From: Ilex aquifolium
Lineage: Eukaryota > Streptophyta > Magnoliopsida > Aquifoliales > Aquifoliaceae
NCBI GenBank assembly: GCA_951799425.1
Contig: OX637402.1
Location: forward strand, 34,312,492 to 34,376,491
Length of the DNA stretch: 64,000 nucleotides
Direction of reading: 5' to 3'
The position numbers and the translations under genes were made by a program. The notes beneath the pieces are model-generated. The model saw only the letters and a list, made by a program, of their open reading frames with translations. It was not told the DNA's origin and did not search any database. This document shows, in pieces, positions 25,668-46,019 of the stretch. Each line of letters starts with the position of its first letter. The first letter of the stretch is position 1.

Positions 25668-27031
25668 TATATCCGCACTCCACAAAAGAAAGACATTGCC
25701 TTGCTGTCATGTCTTGGCATTTTTGCTGCTGGTGAGTTGTACGTTTAAACTTTAAAGTAAGTGAGGAGGCTAGGTTCATATGTTAATATCTCTTTCTTTT
25801 TTTCCTTTTCTTTTTGTTGAATGGTAAAGAATATTTAGATGAATGGTAATGAATATTTAGATGTTTATGCGTATTTTGACTAATCTCTTTCTTAGTCTTT
25901 TTAAAGACAGGTCATCAAAATCGAAACTAGAATATTCATGAGTGATGAAATTATCAAAATTCAAATTTAAGACATCTAAATTTAAATTTCTATTATCTTT
26001 TAAACTACCCTCGAAATTGTTAATATATTTCCCTATTAGAGTGGGCACATCAATTAGTTATTTTATGTTGAGTTTAGAAAATTGGGAGAACGGATAAAGT
26101 TAAGGTCATCAGTCATCATGTTGTTTTCAACAGAAGCTAACATCCTTGGTCCACCCCTCGCACCGGATCATTCATTGTTTTCTTCTTTCATGAACTGAAA
26201 GGGGTATTTTGCCATTTACTAATTTCACCTACTTATTTATTTTCATGAGTAATTAATAATCCTATGCTCTAAGTTTCATCCATATTGAAGTGAGATTTTC
26301 TCAAATATAATTTCTCTTCAATTTTTTTTTGTAGCAATTCATATATCATACATTCAAGTGAAATCCATTATATACAGATAGATCATTTACTCATTTATAG
26401 TAGATGATTCAACAAAAAGAAAATTAAAAAAGAAAATATATTAGAAGGGATCTTGATCGAGTCCATCTTAAACTTCCCAACTTCATCTTCGTAGCTTATG
26501 TAAGCTGTATATGAGAAGATGCTAATAAATACACGTCTTTTTTTTTTGCTACACTGCAGAATTGCATTTTATGGGACCAGACCAGACCAGACCAGACTAG
26601 ACCACTACTTCTATATACTTCTATACACTATGCTCATGTTCTGTGGTTTTAAGAGTAAGAAACGAACCGATCTGGTTAGGCACAGCATCGATCTCCCTAC
26701 AACCAAACAAAAAATGAAAAGAAAAGAAAAAAATTGTTTATTTCTATGTCTATGTCATGGTTTGCTTTTCTTGTTAAAAAACAAACACCAGACAAGGCTT
26801 CTCTGTCCAAAAATAAACGTTAAGCTAGAATTAGAAAGCAAATGGCCAAATATGGTACTGGATAATTGAGCATTTTCATAACAGGCTAGAGATGCCCACT
26901 GCATAAAGAATCTATGCAGCGTACAATTTATTTAATAGGAGTACTTGTATACGCAGAGTACATAACATTGAAACATAAGTTATAAATATGCCCAGTAAAA
27001 ACAAAAGGAAGAGGAAGAAACAGTTACTTGG
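25668..27031. other. Intergenic region between RRM gene promoter and CCR-like gene
   Basis: AT-rich, with a short direct repeat of GAATATTTAGATG (25830-25864) and a small ACCAG tandem at 26577-26600. I see no gene here. The 3' UTR of the CCR-like gene ends somewhere left of 27032. Confidence 0.45.
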
Positions 27032-30004
27032 CTACATCTGATCTGATATTGGTTTATTTAACAAACCACTCTCTTCGAAATCCTTAACAGCATCAATTAT
27101 AGTCTCTTCCAATGGCCTATACTTCCATCCCAGATTCTGCAACTTCTGGGAATTCAGCTTCACACCGTCCTTTACCTCAGTAAATCTGGCATGCATATAT
27201 CATAAAATTAACGTAGCTACTCCATGAGTTAATAATCATAAAGTGTAATTAGTTCATATCCTTTATACCAACTGGAGGACAGCAGAGACAATGGGGGCTT
27301 AAGGGATTGGAAACCCTGTCCCATTCAGGCAATAGGGTCAATATATTTCAGTGGATTGAATTAAATATATTCATCTTTTCAAAAGAACATCATCGGAAAT
27401 GTTCTGTGCTATTATTTAATATGGGACAACCTACATTGACTCCAGGATTTTAGCTCTCATTTTTTCTTATTGCTCAAATAGTAACTAAACTTACTTTGTG
27501 GGGTAATTGTACTCGGGAAACATGTTCTTCAACTTTTCAACCAGAAGCTGTGTTCGAATCTTGTGTGGTGAACATATATATCTCCCTTCTGCCTCGGGAT
27601 TTTCATATGCCAGGAGGATTGCCTCGGCAACATCACGCACATCTACCATGGGACGATCTTTATTTTCCACTGTATCACGTTCACCTGCTTGCCATGGCAA
27701 TCCAAGAAAATGAAGAAAAATTACAACAATACCTTAACCACATATAGCAGCCCAATGAATACAACTGAAGGCACCCTTTCTACTTTCAATTAGGGGGGAT
27801 CAGGTTCTTCCACAATACCAGGATTGATGTGATCTAAAATAGCTTCCTTTTCTTTGCAAAATATACCAAAGAAGGAATAGCTATAGCATGAGTGCAAACC
27901 TTTCATGTAGTCCAGGAGAAGTAAGCTACTAGCATTTATTGAAGATTGCAGCATTGGCCCAATGGCATTGGATGGACAAACTGTTACGAGGTTGAGTTCA
28001 CCTCTCCTTGCATACTCCAATGCCTCACTCTCCGCTATAGTCTTCCCAATGCGATACCAGAACTAATTTCCCAAACGAGCTATTAGCGCAGTATATATTT
28101 CACGAAAAGATTTTATAATGAAAAGTGCAAACTGTCATGCAAGATGATGAAATTGCCCATCCACTAAGGTATAATGATGAAAACTGCAATTTTATTGCGA
28201 CAGTAACATGTTGTGAGTTGTAACTATTACTTAGGCAGTTAGGCAATGTGCACTTGCCGGATGCCTCAAAGTCATGATACTCAGTGAAACTACAAACATA
28301 ATAGTCCATAAATGGTGTTGATTGCTGAACATGAGATACCTTGGTTGACTTGTGAAAATCCCCCTCCAATCTACACTTATCATCTGTGACCTGAAAAAGA
28401 AAAAAAAAATCATCTTTGACCTGATGGTTGGCTAATCAAGGAAGGTGTATTTGTGGAGATCTCGTTAAAAAAATATATACAATAGACAACAGTTTGAAAT
28501 ACCTCAATTGATTTGCAATATTCTATGTCCGTCCAACAGCTTTCATCCATTGCCTGATCCTTGGGCCAATAAGGGTTCATCACAACAGCACTAATAGACG
28601 ATACAACCACAACCTTTTTCACTTTAGCCTTCATACAAGCATTTAGTACATTCCGAGAACCAGTTATAGCTGGTTCAAGCAGTTCTACCTGTGTGAACTC
28701 TTTCAATTTAATTATCATTAATTTAAGATTATAGCAACTATAAATTTTCACTTCGTAGTAGGCAAATTTCAGTTCAATTTTATATTCATTGTTAACAAAT
28801 TCAGTTTAACTAGCACGGGAATTCTTCACTAGATGACCCTTATCAGTTTCCAATGGACTGCTGATTAAAACAAGGGGCAGAGAGTTTATTTTAAGTTCAA
28901 ATGAAAATGAATTTTAAGGTTATTCTATGAAGTATATCTCGCCTCAGGATTAAGCACAGAACTGTGAATTGGTACTGGAGAGGCGATGTGGAAAACCCCA
29001 GTGCATCCAGCAATGGCAGCAAACAGACCTTCGTAGTCCAGCAAGTTTGTCTTGAAGAGCTGCAGATTCTCTGCAGCGTTTTCCAATGTCTTCAGATGAG
29101 CATTCTTCTTTTCATCGCCTAAAAACCATTTTCGTAGAAAATTTAAGGAAGACAGCATAAAGTACACATAAGAAAATCGATTCTCAAAACAAATTGAACA
29201 CGAAGCTCTGTTCATTCTTGGAAAGAATAAGACAACACTAAAAAGCAATGGCATTGAGTGGCCTCTATCCATTTTTTTTTTTTTTGGGGCACTCAACGGT
29301 GTAGGGACGTCGTAAGGAGGCGATGAGACTCAACCCAAGTCACGCACGGGGGTGGGGGCTGCTTCTTAATCTCTTGCTGCTCTTTCTTTGGGCACACTTT
29401 GTTTCTTCCAAAGAACAAAAGAGCTTCGAGTAGTTTTACAGAATTTGGGATGTCCGTTGTCTGTACCAAATTCCCACCCTATTGAATAATGTACACGTGA
29501 GGGTATTAAATGATGTTGAGATTTGTCATACGAACGGCCAAAAACTAAAGATATGCTTGAAATGAATCAGCAGCGATGGACCAAAGTTTCAATTTCTTAT
29601 CAATAAATTCATCATCCAAGGTAGATCAATTGGAAATGATGGCGATGGAGCAACTTTGACCAAGGAATTGTGATGGAAAATCCAGGAATTTAGGTCCTTG
29701 AAATGAAAAAATAATATGAGCAAGCAAAGCATGCAATCTAATCTAGTCTTGAAAATTAGAAGAAGCTAAAACATAATCCTGGTAAATTAAATCAACCCGC
29801 AAGTAATTTTTGCATTTCAAATTAGTAAAGCTGAAAAGAATGGAGGAAAGGTGAAGAGGAGAATACATATTACATACAGGTGTCTCTGACAGTTCCATGG
29901 ACGATGTAACCCTTTGAGAGAAGGAATTTCACGACCCACGATGCCAAATACCCTCCTGCACCTGTTACACACACTATTTGTTTCTCTTTATTGATCTCCT
30001 GCAT
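27032..30004 (-). CDS. Cinnamoyl-CoA reductase-like NAD(P)-dependent reductase (extended SDR)
   Basis: Six exons, right to left: 29878-30004, 28943-29118, 28503-28688, 27900-28062, 27495-27684, 27032-27185. They total 996 nt, or 331 aa, the usual length for the CCR/DFR-like group. The nucleotide-binding motif [10 protein letters not shown] is at residues 13-22. The SDR serine lies in [10 protein letters not shown] (about 127-136), and the Tyr/Lys pair is Y166 and K170 in FWYRIGK. True lignin CCRs have NWYCYGK here, so this is a CCR-like paralogue of unknown substrate, probably a cytosolic aldehyde or ketone reductase. Start 30004 (MQEINKEK) is chosen over an upstream in-frame Met because the intervening CT run looks like 5' UTR. 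Intron 2 appears to use a GC donor (CCTGAG|GCGAGG); the nearby GT would shift the frame into a stop. Confidence 0.87.
28936..28943 (-). other. GC donor of CCR-like intron 2
   Basis: Minus strand CCTGAG|GCGAGGTATAC. Only a cut before GC keeps phase 0 with the next exon, VELLEPAI. Using the GT five bases downstream would insert GCGAG and give a stop at the junction. It looks like an ancestral GAG|GTGAGG donor with T changed to C. Confidence 0.65.
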
Positions 30005-30120
30005 CTCTCTCTCTCTCTCTCTCGGTAACCAGTTTTCTGAAGCGGTCTTCTGAGCCAATTGTTGTACTCGGCCTACCACTACTATAACGAGTCGTCAAAG
30101 TGGACTGAGCCAAGAACGCA

Positions 30121-30131
30121 AGAAATATATA
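30121..30131 (-). promoter_or_regulatory. Possible TATA box of the CCR-like gene
   Basis: CTATATATTTC on the minus strand lies about 120 bp upstream of the chosen ATG. Directly outside it begins AT-rich transposon-like sequence with GGGTGTGTTTG, so the native promoter may be very short. Placement is by eye. Confidence 0.4.
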
Positions 30132-30776
30132 GGGTGTGTTTGTTTAAGAGCATTTTAAGCGTAACTCAAATTTGAGTTTAAATTTAATTAAAAAAATTAA
30201 TTTAATATAAAATATCTATTCAAAATTTTTTTTTTTTTAAATTATTGTTCCAAAACTCATTTTTTTTAATATTTTCTACCAAAACATTTTATTCTCTCTC
30301 ATTTTTCTGTCTTTAGTCCCTCTCCAATATTAAAACAAAAAAAAGGCTCCCCAATATTAAAACCTATTTCTTACCAATTTCACTAATATTAACCAAAAGA
30401 AAATTCAAGAATATTAACCTCTTTGAGTGGTAAATTGTGAGTTTTTTATTGTTTAAAGCAATTCCATCTAAAGTAAATGGATTTTTTAAAATATCTACTC
30501 AATATCAATTAACAGTATTTCTTGTTTTCAATTTCATTTAAAGCAATTTCATATGAAAGGCAAGAGAGAAACATAGATATTTTTTTAGAATGAGGGTTCA
30601 TGAAAGAGAAAAAGGGTAAAGAAGTGGGTTTCTTCAATTTTAATTTAGAATAAGTTTTATTTTAATTTGATATAAATTTGAATTTAAGGTTGGAAATTTT
30701 TTTTTTTGGATCATTTTAATTCAAATTTAAATTTAAGTGAGAATTAAAGATGATTTAATTGGGTTAACACCCATTT
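30132..30776. mobile_element. Possible AT-rich MITE upstream of the CCR-like gene
   Basis: The left end GGGTGTGTTTGTTTAAGAG and reversed right end GGGTGTTAACCCAATTAAA are only loosely similar, but both run into shared TCAAATTTGAGTTTAAATTT-like palindromes. I found no target duplication, so this is tentative. Confidence 0.35.
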
Positions 30777-31444
30777 GGATGGACAAAAATATACTATGTT
30801 TGAGAATCAAAAAGTGATGGTGGATAAAAAAATTAAAGTCTATCCTTGACTCGATTTGTATAGTATTTTTTAACTTTTATTATACAGTACTGGTTAATTG
30901 AAACCCACTTCCACCGTGGGTTACGAATTCATGTCGACAGGATTAAAGGGATACAAGTACAATGATAAAAGTGAAGCTCTCTATCTACCTTTAGTAGATC
31001 TTTTTTTGTCGCACATCTCTTGGCTGATCTCGAGCGCTGCTTCACACCATGTGAGGAAGGTGGACTGTGTTTGTGGAGGCATTCTATAAGCCTAAGGTAA
31101 GGGGTGTCCTTCTTATAGAATGTGTAGTGTTGATAGAGAGGTGTTGCTTATTAATTGATGGATTGCCTAGTGTTTAGTACTTGTTGCAGCATTCACGGAT
31201 CTTTTTCAGTTATTTTTTATTTTTTTTCATGATTTTCACGTTTCTTCAACCATCCCATCATTTTTTGATTGAAAGGTGTGTGTGTGTTATTTATGGTATA
31301 TTCAGTTCGTCACACAAAAGACATGCACACAATGAATGGTAAGGCTATGAGAAAAGACACACCTACTGCACAAATCCAAGAATTTGAGAAATTAAGCACT
31401 TCCATTCTTTTTATTAACGCAACTCCATATTTGTTGCCTTTAAT

Positions 31445-32270
31445 CTAGGGCGGCCGGCAATTTTTGATTTAACATGATGACACGATTCAAATTCGATAAA
31501 AATTTAATGACACGAACTCGATTATAACTCGAATTTGAACTCAAAAATGATTCAACACGCGAACACGAAATACAAACATGTCATGTTTGAGTTCAACCCA
31601 CCAAACTCAAAATTGACACGATCAACTCGTTTATTTTATCATGTCGACACTAACTCGACAAATGACTTTTTAATGACATAAACACGACCTAATAATTTTT
31701 TATCCAAAAATGACATGCTCAACCAGTTTATATATAGTATAAAAAAAAAAATTATGGTCTCAATCCAAGAATATAGTGACTATTCTTCCATTGTGGGGGT
31801 TGAGGAAATTTATTTCAAGTCTAGCAGCTTCAAAATCATAATAACTTTAAAAGACTTAGTTAAGAATGGACACATCTTCTATCTTCTCGTTTCTATGATA
31901 ACACAAAATTAACATGTTTAACTAGCATTATAGAAATAAAATGTTAATTATTTGTAACTGTTTATTAAGCATACTAACATAATTATTGTATAAAAAATAT
32001 ATTTTTACTCATTATTATTATAATATTTATTAAGTTAATTTTTAATTTATAGAAAAAATATGAGCATGAATTCAATTAAGTAAAAATAAAATCTTAACCC
32101 GTTAAATTTTTTATTCAAATTTTTATACGAGTTAACATGAATATGAACACAAACGAGACACGAAAATAAACAGATCAACGCGACACTACATGATTAGTTG
32201 GGTTAGAGTTGACTAATGTTCGATATGAACCCGCAATGATTCAACACGATACGACTCAATTGTCACCATT
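31445..32270. mobile_element. Probable hAT remnant (CACGA-rich ends)
   Basis: Both ends are rich in ACACGA/TCGTGT motifs (31480-31700 and 32150-32265) in inverted arrangement, as in a common plant hAT group. The left end reads TAGGGCGGCCGGCAATTT and the reversed right end AATGGTGACAATTGAGTC. No clean 8 bp duplication could be read. Confidence 0.45.
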
Positions 32271-32687
32271 ATTTTGATTCAATTAGAAGCTGCACAGTCA
32301 TATTATTCACCCTAATAAACTCTGGTGGAATAATTGTTGATTATCCTCATTCCTCACTAATAAGTACAAGTCCATCAATCTATGTGCTAATGCCTAATGC
32401 TCAGTTTCATGTGTACGTTAGCTGGAATGGTGGTGGTGCTAGGCAAATATGACCCGCTTAATCATTTTTTGTTTGCAACAGTTAGAAGTAATGTTGACTT
32501 CAAAAACCACACCGACAGGGAACAATACCGTAGGCTTTTCCCATCATGTCTGTCCGTAGTGCGATGTAATTATTTTAAGGATAAATATACCGATGAACAT
32601 GTTTTTGTGAATAATCATAATTTTTTTTTAATTTAACGGTGAGAGACCTTCAATCATCTAATTTACACAGATTTTAATTAATTTTTT

Positions 32688-33990
32688 GAGTAAATATCAC
32701 TCACAATTCTTGACATTTGATTTTATTACACGGACACTCCCTTATATTTTAAATATGACACTACAACCTCAATAGGTGAACGGTGTTAACAATATTATTA
32801 AAAAAAATACTATTTTACCCTTAATTGATCAAACTCATGCCCATATCTAAACCCATCGCCCCATACCCAAGACATTACTCCATGACCCGTGACCCATGAC
32901 TTAAAACCCTCAATGCCCGAATCCCTAATGATTAGGCTCCACCCATTTTCCCTGCACCACCTTAACCTCCACCGTTCACAGTCACCACTCTCTCTCTTTC
33001 TCTCTGTACGTAGTCTCTCACACCTCCAGCCACCTCCTTAATCTTGCTCTGCCTCCCACTCACAGTCGCTTTAGAAGGAGGCACCACCACCACCGAATCG
33101 ACCCTCCATGATTCTCTGCAGAACTCTCCCAACACTCAAAAAGTATATCTGAAGCACATATGTGATATCGAAGTACATATATAAAAAAATTTGATCAAAT
33201 CGAAGAACAAATCGCAGATCGTTGATGAAGCTTGCTCAAATAGATTGCAAATTGTATATCACGTATGTGTGTGTGTCTATGTATGAGAGAGAGGGGGAGG
33301 CAGGGAGAAATGTCGTGAACTGTGCAGATATAGTTGTTGGTGGTGGTTTGGATGCATTTGTGTGGTGGTAATGGTGAGCAAATGTGGCTGTTGGTGGTAG
33401 TTGATCTAGATAATTTGGTGTTGATTGAAGATGAGTTGGGTTCAAGTGGTGGTGGAGGAGGGGAGGCGAAAGTGGAGGTGGTTTTCAGTGAGTTGTTGTC
33501 TTTCTCTGTGCTATCCCTTTGTTATGATTGGGTTTAGGCAGTGGTGTGGTGGTGATGGGTGGCGGCCGGCAGGAGGAGGAATTTATGTAATTAGATAAAT
33601 AATAAATAAAAATAAAATTAATATGGAATAATTGAATAGGTAGTTATTAAGATTTTAACTTATTACTTTGATAGATTTGGAAATTAAATATTTAAGGGTT
33701 AAAATTCTAATTTATTTATATACGAAATAAATGAGGGGTAAATTTGTAGGGTAAGAAAAATATATATTTAAATTCTTAAATTTAATTTTGGAGGATATTT
33801 TTGGTATTTTAAAAATTATTATTGATGACATCAATTTTGACTGTTAATAATTTTAACGTCTGTTAGTGGGAGGAGGGGGTGTAACTAGTACAAGTTATAA
33901 ATGTTAAAAGAAGTCGGTATCATTCTTAAAATACGAGGAAATGTCTTTGTAATAAAATCAAATGTCAAGGAATGTAAGTGATATTTATCC
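32688..33990. mobile_element. Mutator-type element next to the HMGR promoter
   Basis: Exact 9 bp duplication TAATTTTTT (32679-32687 and 33991-33999). Ends are GAGTAAATATCACTCAC and, reversed, GGATAAATATCACTTAC, followed by matching blocks such as TTGACATTTGATTTTATTAC. Its subterminal sequence matches, in opposite orientation, the element at 52153-53362, so both belong to one family. No transposase. Confidence 0.87.
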
Positions 33991-34172
33991 TAATTTTTTT
34001 TATCCGACAAAATACAGAGACAAGTTTGTCCCTATTGTCATACTTGGCTTTTGTGAATGGTAACTAAAGAGAATCAATGGGTGCACCTAGTGTCATCATG
34101 CCATCACATCATCATTTTCCTACTCACCCCGATGGCTTGGCTGGGCTGGGCTGGCGCTCTTCTTCTCTCCTC

Positions 34173-34178
34173 TATAAA
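34173..34178 (+). promoter_or_regulatory. TATA box of the HMGR gene
   Basis: TATAAA in a CT-rich context (CTCCTCTATAAATTACTC), 109 bp upstream of the HMGR start codon. It rules out the in-frame ATG at 34077, which lies upstream of it. Confidence 0.65.
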
Positions 34179-34286
34179 TTACTCTCCAAATTTTCCGAAA
34201 CCTTCGCTCATCCGCCCCTTTTCCCCAAAGCAAACAAAAAACCTGTGTGTGTGTCTCTCTCTCTCCGCCGAAATATCCCCCCTCCC

Positions 34287-41344
<7,058 letters not shown>

Positions 41345-44300
41345 GAGGAAAGAACTCACATCAAATATTTTGAAAACAGTGCCAGCGCTGGGGAGGAAAA
41401 AGGCAAACAAAGCCCATGTGAGGTTTCTTTTTGTCATAGCTGTAAAGCTGGTAATCATGTGAAGTTGATAGATGAAGCTGACCTGCCTGCTCTTTCTCTC
41501 TCTCTCCCCCCTCCGTGCGTGTGTGCGTGTGTGTAGTCAATCCCTAGCACCTTGTGGCCATTATAGCCCCCAAATATTTATTCTTTGCTGTCCCAGTTGG
41601 GAATTTGAAATCATTGCCCCCCCTTCTTGTTGGTTCTGTGTAATTGTTTGTCCTCAAGAAACGATTCACAGGGTTTCTTGTTTTTATCTTTGTCACTATA
41701 TGTATAGGTTGAAAATTTCCCAGACTTGACTTCAGATGCCTCATTTTTTGACTTTAGCTCATTGATTGTAATCATTTGAATTATTTGCTGGGGGGATAAT
41801 ATGAATGTTCTTGTAAGGAGTATTAAGTTTTGCTATCTGCATCAAAGCAACTGCCTTTTTGTGTGTGTATGTGCGTGAGCTTGCTGACCTGTTTAATTGT
41901 GGAAGATCAAAATGGATGTTGTGGTGGTGTACAAGACATTGGGCACCTTGTTGCATCACACGCATCCTGTCTCTGCATTGATACTCGGATCCTCTCTCAT
42001 GCTAATGTTCCCGTTTATAGAGAACCATGTATCGTTTTGCAATTAATTTTGAATAGTTGCAATAAAATAGCTGAAGTAGAGAATCAAATAGATGGACAAG
42101 TAATGCAGTAGAGTAACATCATCGCTAGTGTTACGGGGGTTAAATTACACTTGAATTTTTGTCTGTATGTATTGAGATCTCACATTCAGTCTTAATCAAA
42201 CACACAAGATATGCTCATAGAAACAATATATCAAACAGGTAATGGGCAATAATTAAACACATAGTAGGCACACGAGATTATAGGCCAATGCGACCTAACT
42301 TTTTACTTCTCAAGCACAAAAGATTTCTGGCCAAGGGTCAGCATAAAAATTGTGCCCAAACTCTTTTGGGTTATCGTAGACCCTAGCATGTATATAGCTA
42401 TAACTCAGCCATGGTAGTTGAGGATGTCAATAGTTAGGATTGTAGACACCAAACCAATGTATGTATATTGTTGTGAAAGTCCGGCCCAGCCCATCCCAGC
42501 CCAGCCCCATAATTTGTTCAGTTGGATTAAATAAAAGCACAGGCCACGGTAGTAGGTAATGCTTGTTAAAGTTGATGATTTAGTAGCGCCATTTGAGGCC
42601 CAATAATGTCCTGACCAAATATTTTTGAATAAACTCTATTTAAAATGACAATGAGAGGACAGGAATAATAAAACATTAGAGGAAAGAAAGGGTAGTAGAA
42701 CTGAGAAAAGCCCTTAGAACAACCCAATCAAATCAAGTGAACTCTGAAATGGAGAAGAAGTAGAACGCTGCACAATGTGCAAGTGTTTCGTAGGCAATTG
42801 TATGGGAGGAGGAAGTAATTTGGGCTCATGGGTCGTGGCTGGAACTCTAGCTATCTTATTTTCTTTGGGTCAAGCCCTCCCCACATCTCAAAAGGGAGCA
42901 ATCCAACAGCTACTTTTTAATTCCTTCCATTAATTATAATCAATCTCTCTCACTGCTTTTATATTTTTCTCTACTCCATCTTTATTTTCTTTTTCTTTCT
43001 TCTTTTTGGGTTAATAATATTCTACATTCCAGCAAAGGGCAGCAGCTGATCCTTACCGTTATTTTGAGAAATGAAAACCAATACATGATACTCAAGTCGT
43101 TTCACAATCTTTGCTCTTTTTTCATAATATTATTATTGCGAAGGATTATGAATTATTATTATTATTATTAGGGAGAACAATGGCGGTGGAGACTAATGAA
43201 TTCTAATTATTGTAGGTTTACATTAAAGTTTTATTTTGAGTTAATTTTTTTTTTTACATTGATTACAGATGAATTGACTAGTGATCTCTCATATATAATG
43301 TATATTGATATTGGTGGACAATATTGTATTAATTGATAAAAGTAAAGAAAAAATTAATAATAAACTAAAAATATAACTAGAAGGTCTAGAATCAAAAAGA
43401 TTTCGGACAAGTAAAATTAAAAACTAGATATATGAAATGTAAAAAGAGGAATTGTAATTGGAAAGTATTAAAGATTAAAGATTAAGAGATACCAAAGGAT
43501 GAACACTTTAAATGTTTAGGGCCTATTAGTGTGAGATTAAAAAAAATGTTACCTAGAATTAATGTAAGATAGACTAAATGGAGAAAAATATATAGACGCA
43601 TACCCGTCCTTTAAGTTTTCTTCCGCTATGTTTTATTATATTGAGTGTTGAGTAAGTAAGAAATACCACAATCAAAATTTGAGTTTGGTGGCAATAAAGT
43701 TTTGTTGAGTTGAGTTGAGTAGAATTGACTCATAACACTCTTAATTTGATTATGTTTTTATTTGAAGGACACTGGATCGATATATGAGAACAAGAAGAGA
43801 AGCAACAGAATATCTGTAATTGGCTTCACTGGGTCGCAAACTGCTGTTCTTGAGTTGGGGTTTTACCACATCCATATTTATAATAAAGAATGATTTCCCC
43901 TCTTTGGAAGCAAATGCAACATAATAAACATATTTTGAATTAGTAATGATGGGTCAATAAGCATGGTAAACAGATTTTTGTTAACCTTTTGTTGTCTACT
44001 GGACTGGACTGGGTTTTAAGTGATAGTGGTACTTGAGGATACTAAGTTTGTGCAAATAGCTAGGAAAGAGCCAAACCCTACTAGTAGATCTATTTTATTT
44101 CCTGTTTGGCAACATGTAACTTGTTATGAGAAAGAGAGTGCCAAATGCATGTATGTATAGTGGTTTACGCCATTCGTCCAAGTTCCACCCACACTGATAC
44201 TGGATGGATTGGTATTCGTATTCTATTGGCATGGCATGGCATCTTCTTGTCTGTCTCACCCCCAAACCCAATGTTTGTACGTGTACTAGGGTGGAGGCTG

Positions 44301-46019
44301 AGCACGTGAACTAATAATCCCTGTTGCTGTTGGCTGCTGCTCCACGACGTCCACCTGCTAATAATCTCCATCACAACTTGAAATTGGGATATAAAGTTTT
44401 ACTCCTCCTCATCTATCATCAGTCCAGCCGCCGTGAGTTCAGGTGAACAAAGAAAAATAGCATTGCTCTTTTTGAGACGGGGTTTGGTATTGGTATTGGT
44501 ATTGGTATTGGTAGACTACTTCAATTCAAGTGGACTTGAATTGTTAGCAAAGTAAAGCAGGCCAAAAACACATATAAATAAATTCAGTTCAATCATTTCC
44601 GCTCACTGTCATCCACATCACATGTATTATATATAATTAAGCATTTAAGACCGAAAAGCTTAATTAGGGTGGCTAGGTGGATCCAGGTTGGGGTGGGGTC
44701 AACCCAGCCGGCCCCGACGAAAGAAGATTCGTATTACAAAAACGACAATGCAAGTTGAGGCCTGGTGGCGACCACATGGACACATTTCCTGTTGCTGCTG
44801 CTGTACTTTCATAATGAAGCCATCTGCAACTTGATTAAGCTTTTTAATTAAGAAGACATGTAGTGGCGCAGCGCTGAACGCCTTTTCTCAAGCTTAATTA
44901 ATCCACCCTTAATTATTTCATTACTATCTGATCCCTTTTTAAAGTTTCAAACTTGGATTTTCTTTGCGGGTCTCCAAATCAATCTTCTTCCCTAATCCCT
45001 ACCTAGTATAATATTTTTCGATGCAAAATGTTACATGTAATGTAACAACCTGATGATTAACCCAAATTTAATTAATACCTTCCTCCTCTTTTGTTAACAA
45101 TACACATATAATTAATACTAGCTGCTACTTACCAAAAAACAATAATACACATAATAATACTGAATTTTCCAATGTTTGAAGAAATGGATGCATGGTTGAC
45201 GAAAATAAACCAAAGAAAGTCACCAATAGCATCTTATGGTTTTAATATTGCCAACCATTTCGTTAATACACAATTTGGATCATCTGGCCGAGTAAGGACG
45301 GACGCTAATCACTCGATCGAGCAATTGAGTGTATCTTTTTACTTTCTTTGTATTTAGTGCGTCATGCAGACCATGACTAAACTAAATACAAGAACAAGGA
45401 CGAAATTTATATATATATGTGAAGTTTTAGATTGACGGGCAACAAGGACATTTGGGCCTATTTATATATATATATATATATCATACAAATCAGGATAAAT
45501 TTAATACATGGGATGGATAGCCTACAAATTAAGAAAGGAATTGCTTCGCAAGAAAGAGAGAGATCACATAGAGACCAGTGCCTAATTTTGTTTCTGCACA
45601 TGTCAAGGCATTAGAATAGGCTTAAGGTGAAGGTTTGGTTTCAGTTCTGCATGTTGCCACTAAAATAAATAAATCAATAATCAAAATGAAATTAGATCGT
45701 ACTCGGTACACAAGATTTTCACTCTTAGTAGTGTTTAGAAGAGGTAAGTGTTAGATTCGTCCAAATATTTAAAGATTCATTCTCAAACATAAACTAGCAG
45801 AGTAACGCTAGGAAAAATAGACATTTATTATCGCTCCAAATCTGACCTCTTAGAAAAATAAAGTGTAAGATGCTGCTGGCTAAAAACCATCTCGACATAA
45901 TTAACTACCTTCCTTTTTGGTGGCTTGAAAAGAGATTAGATTGTTAAGTAATTTATTTATATTGAGAATGAATATGCTTATATTGCATGTCAAGTGATTC
46001 TTATCTTTGAAGTTGATGT
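41345..46019. other. HMGR 3' UTR and a gene-free region
   Basis: The first several hundred bases are HMGR 3' UTR (CT run near 41495, GT run near 41517). The rest is AT-rich with small repeats: ATT near 43155, GGTATT at 44484-44512, TA near 45465. I found no ORF with recognisable similarity, no RNA gene and no clear element ends. Confidence 0.5.

Noticed and set aside
34077..34286. In-frame upstream start for HMGR adding 70 residues
   Set aside because: It lies upstream of a good TATA box, and the extension has no family similarity, whereas [10 protein letters not shown] at 34287 matches plant HMGR N-termini.
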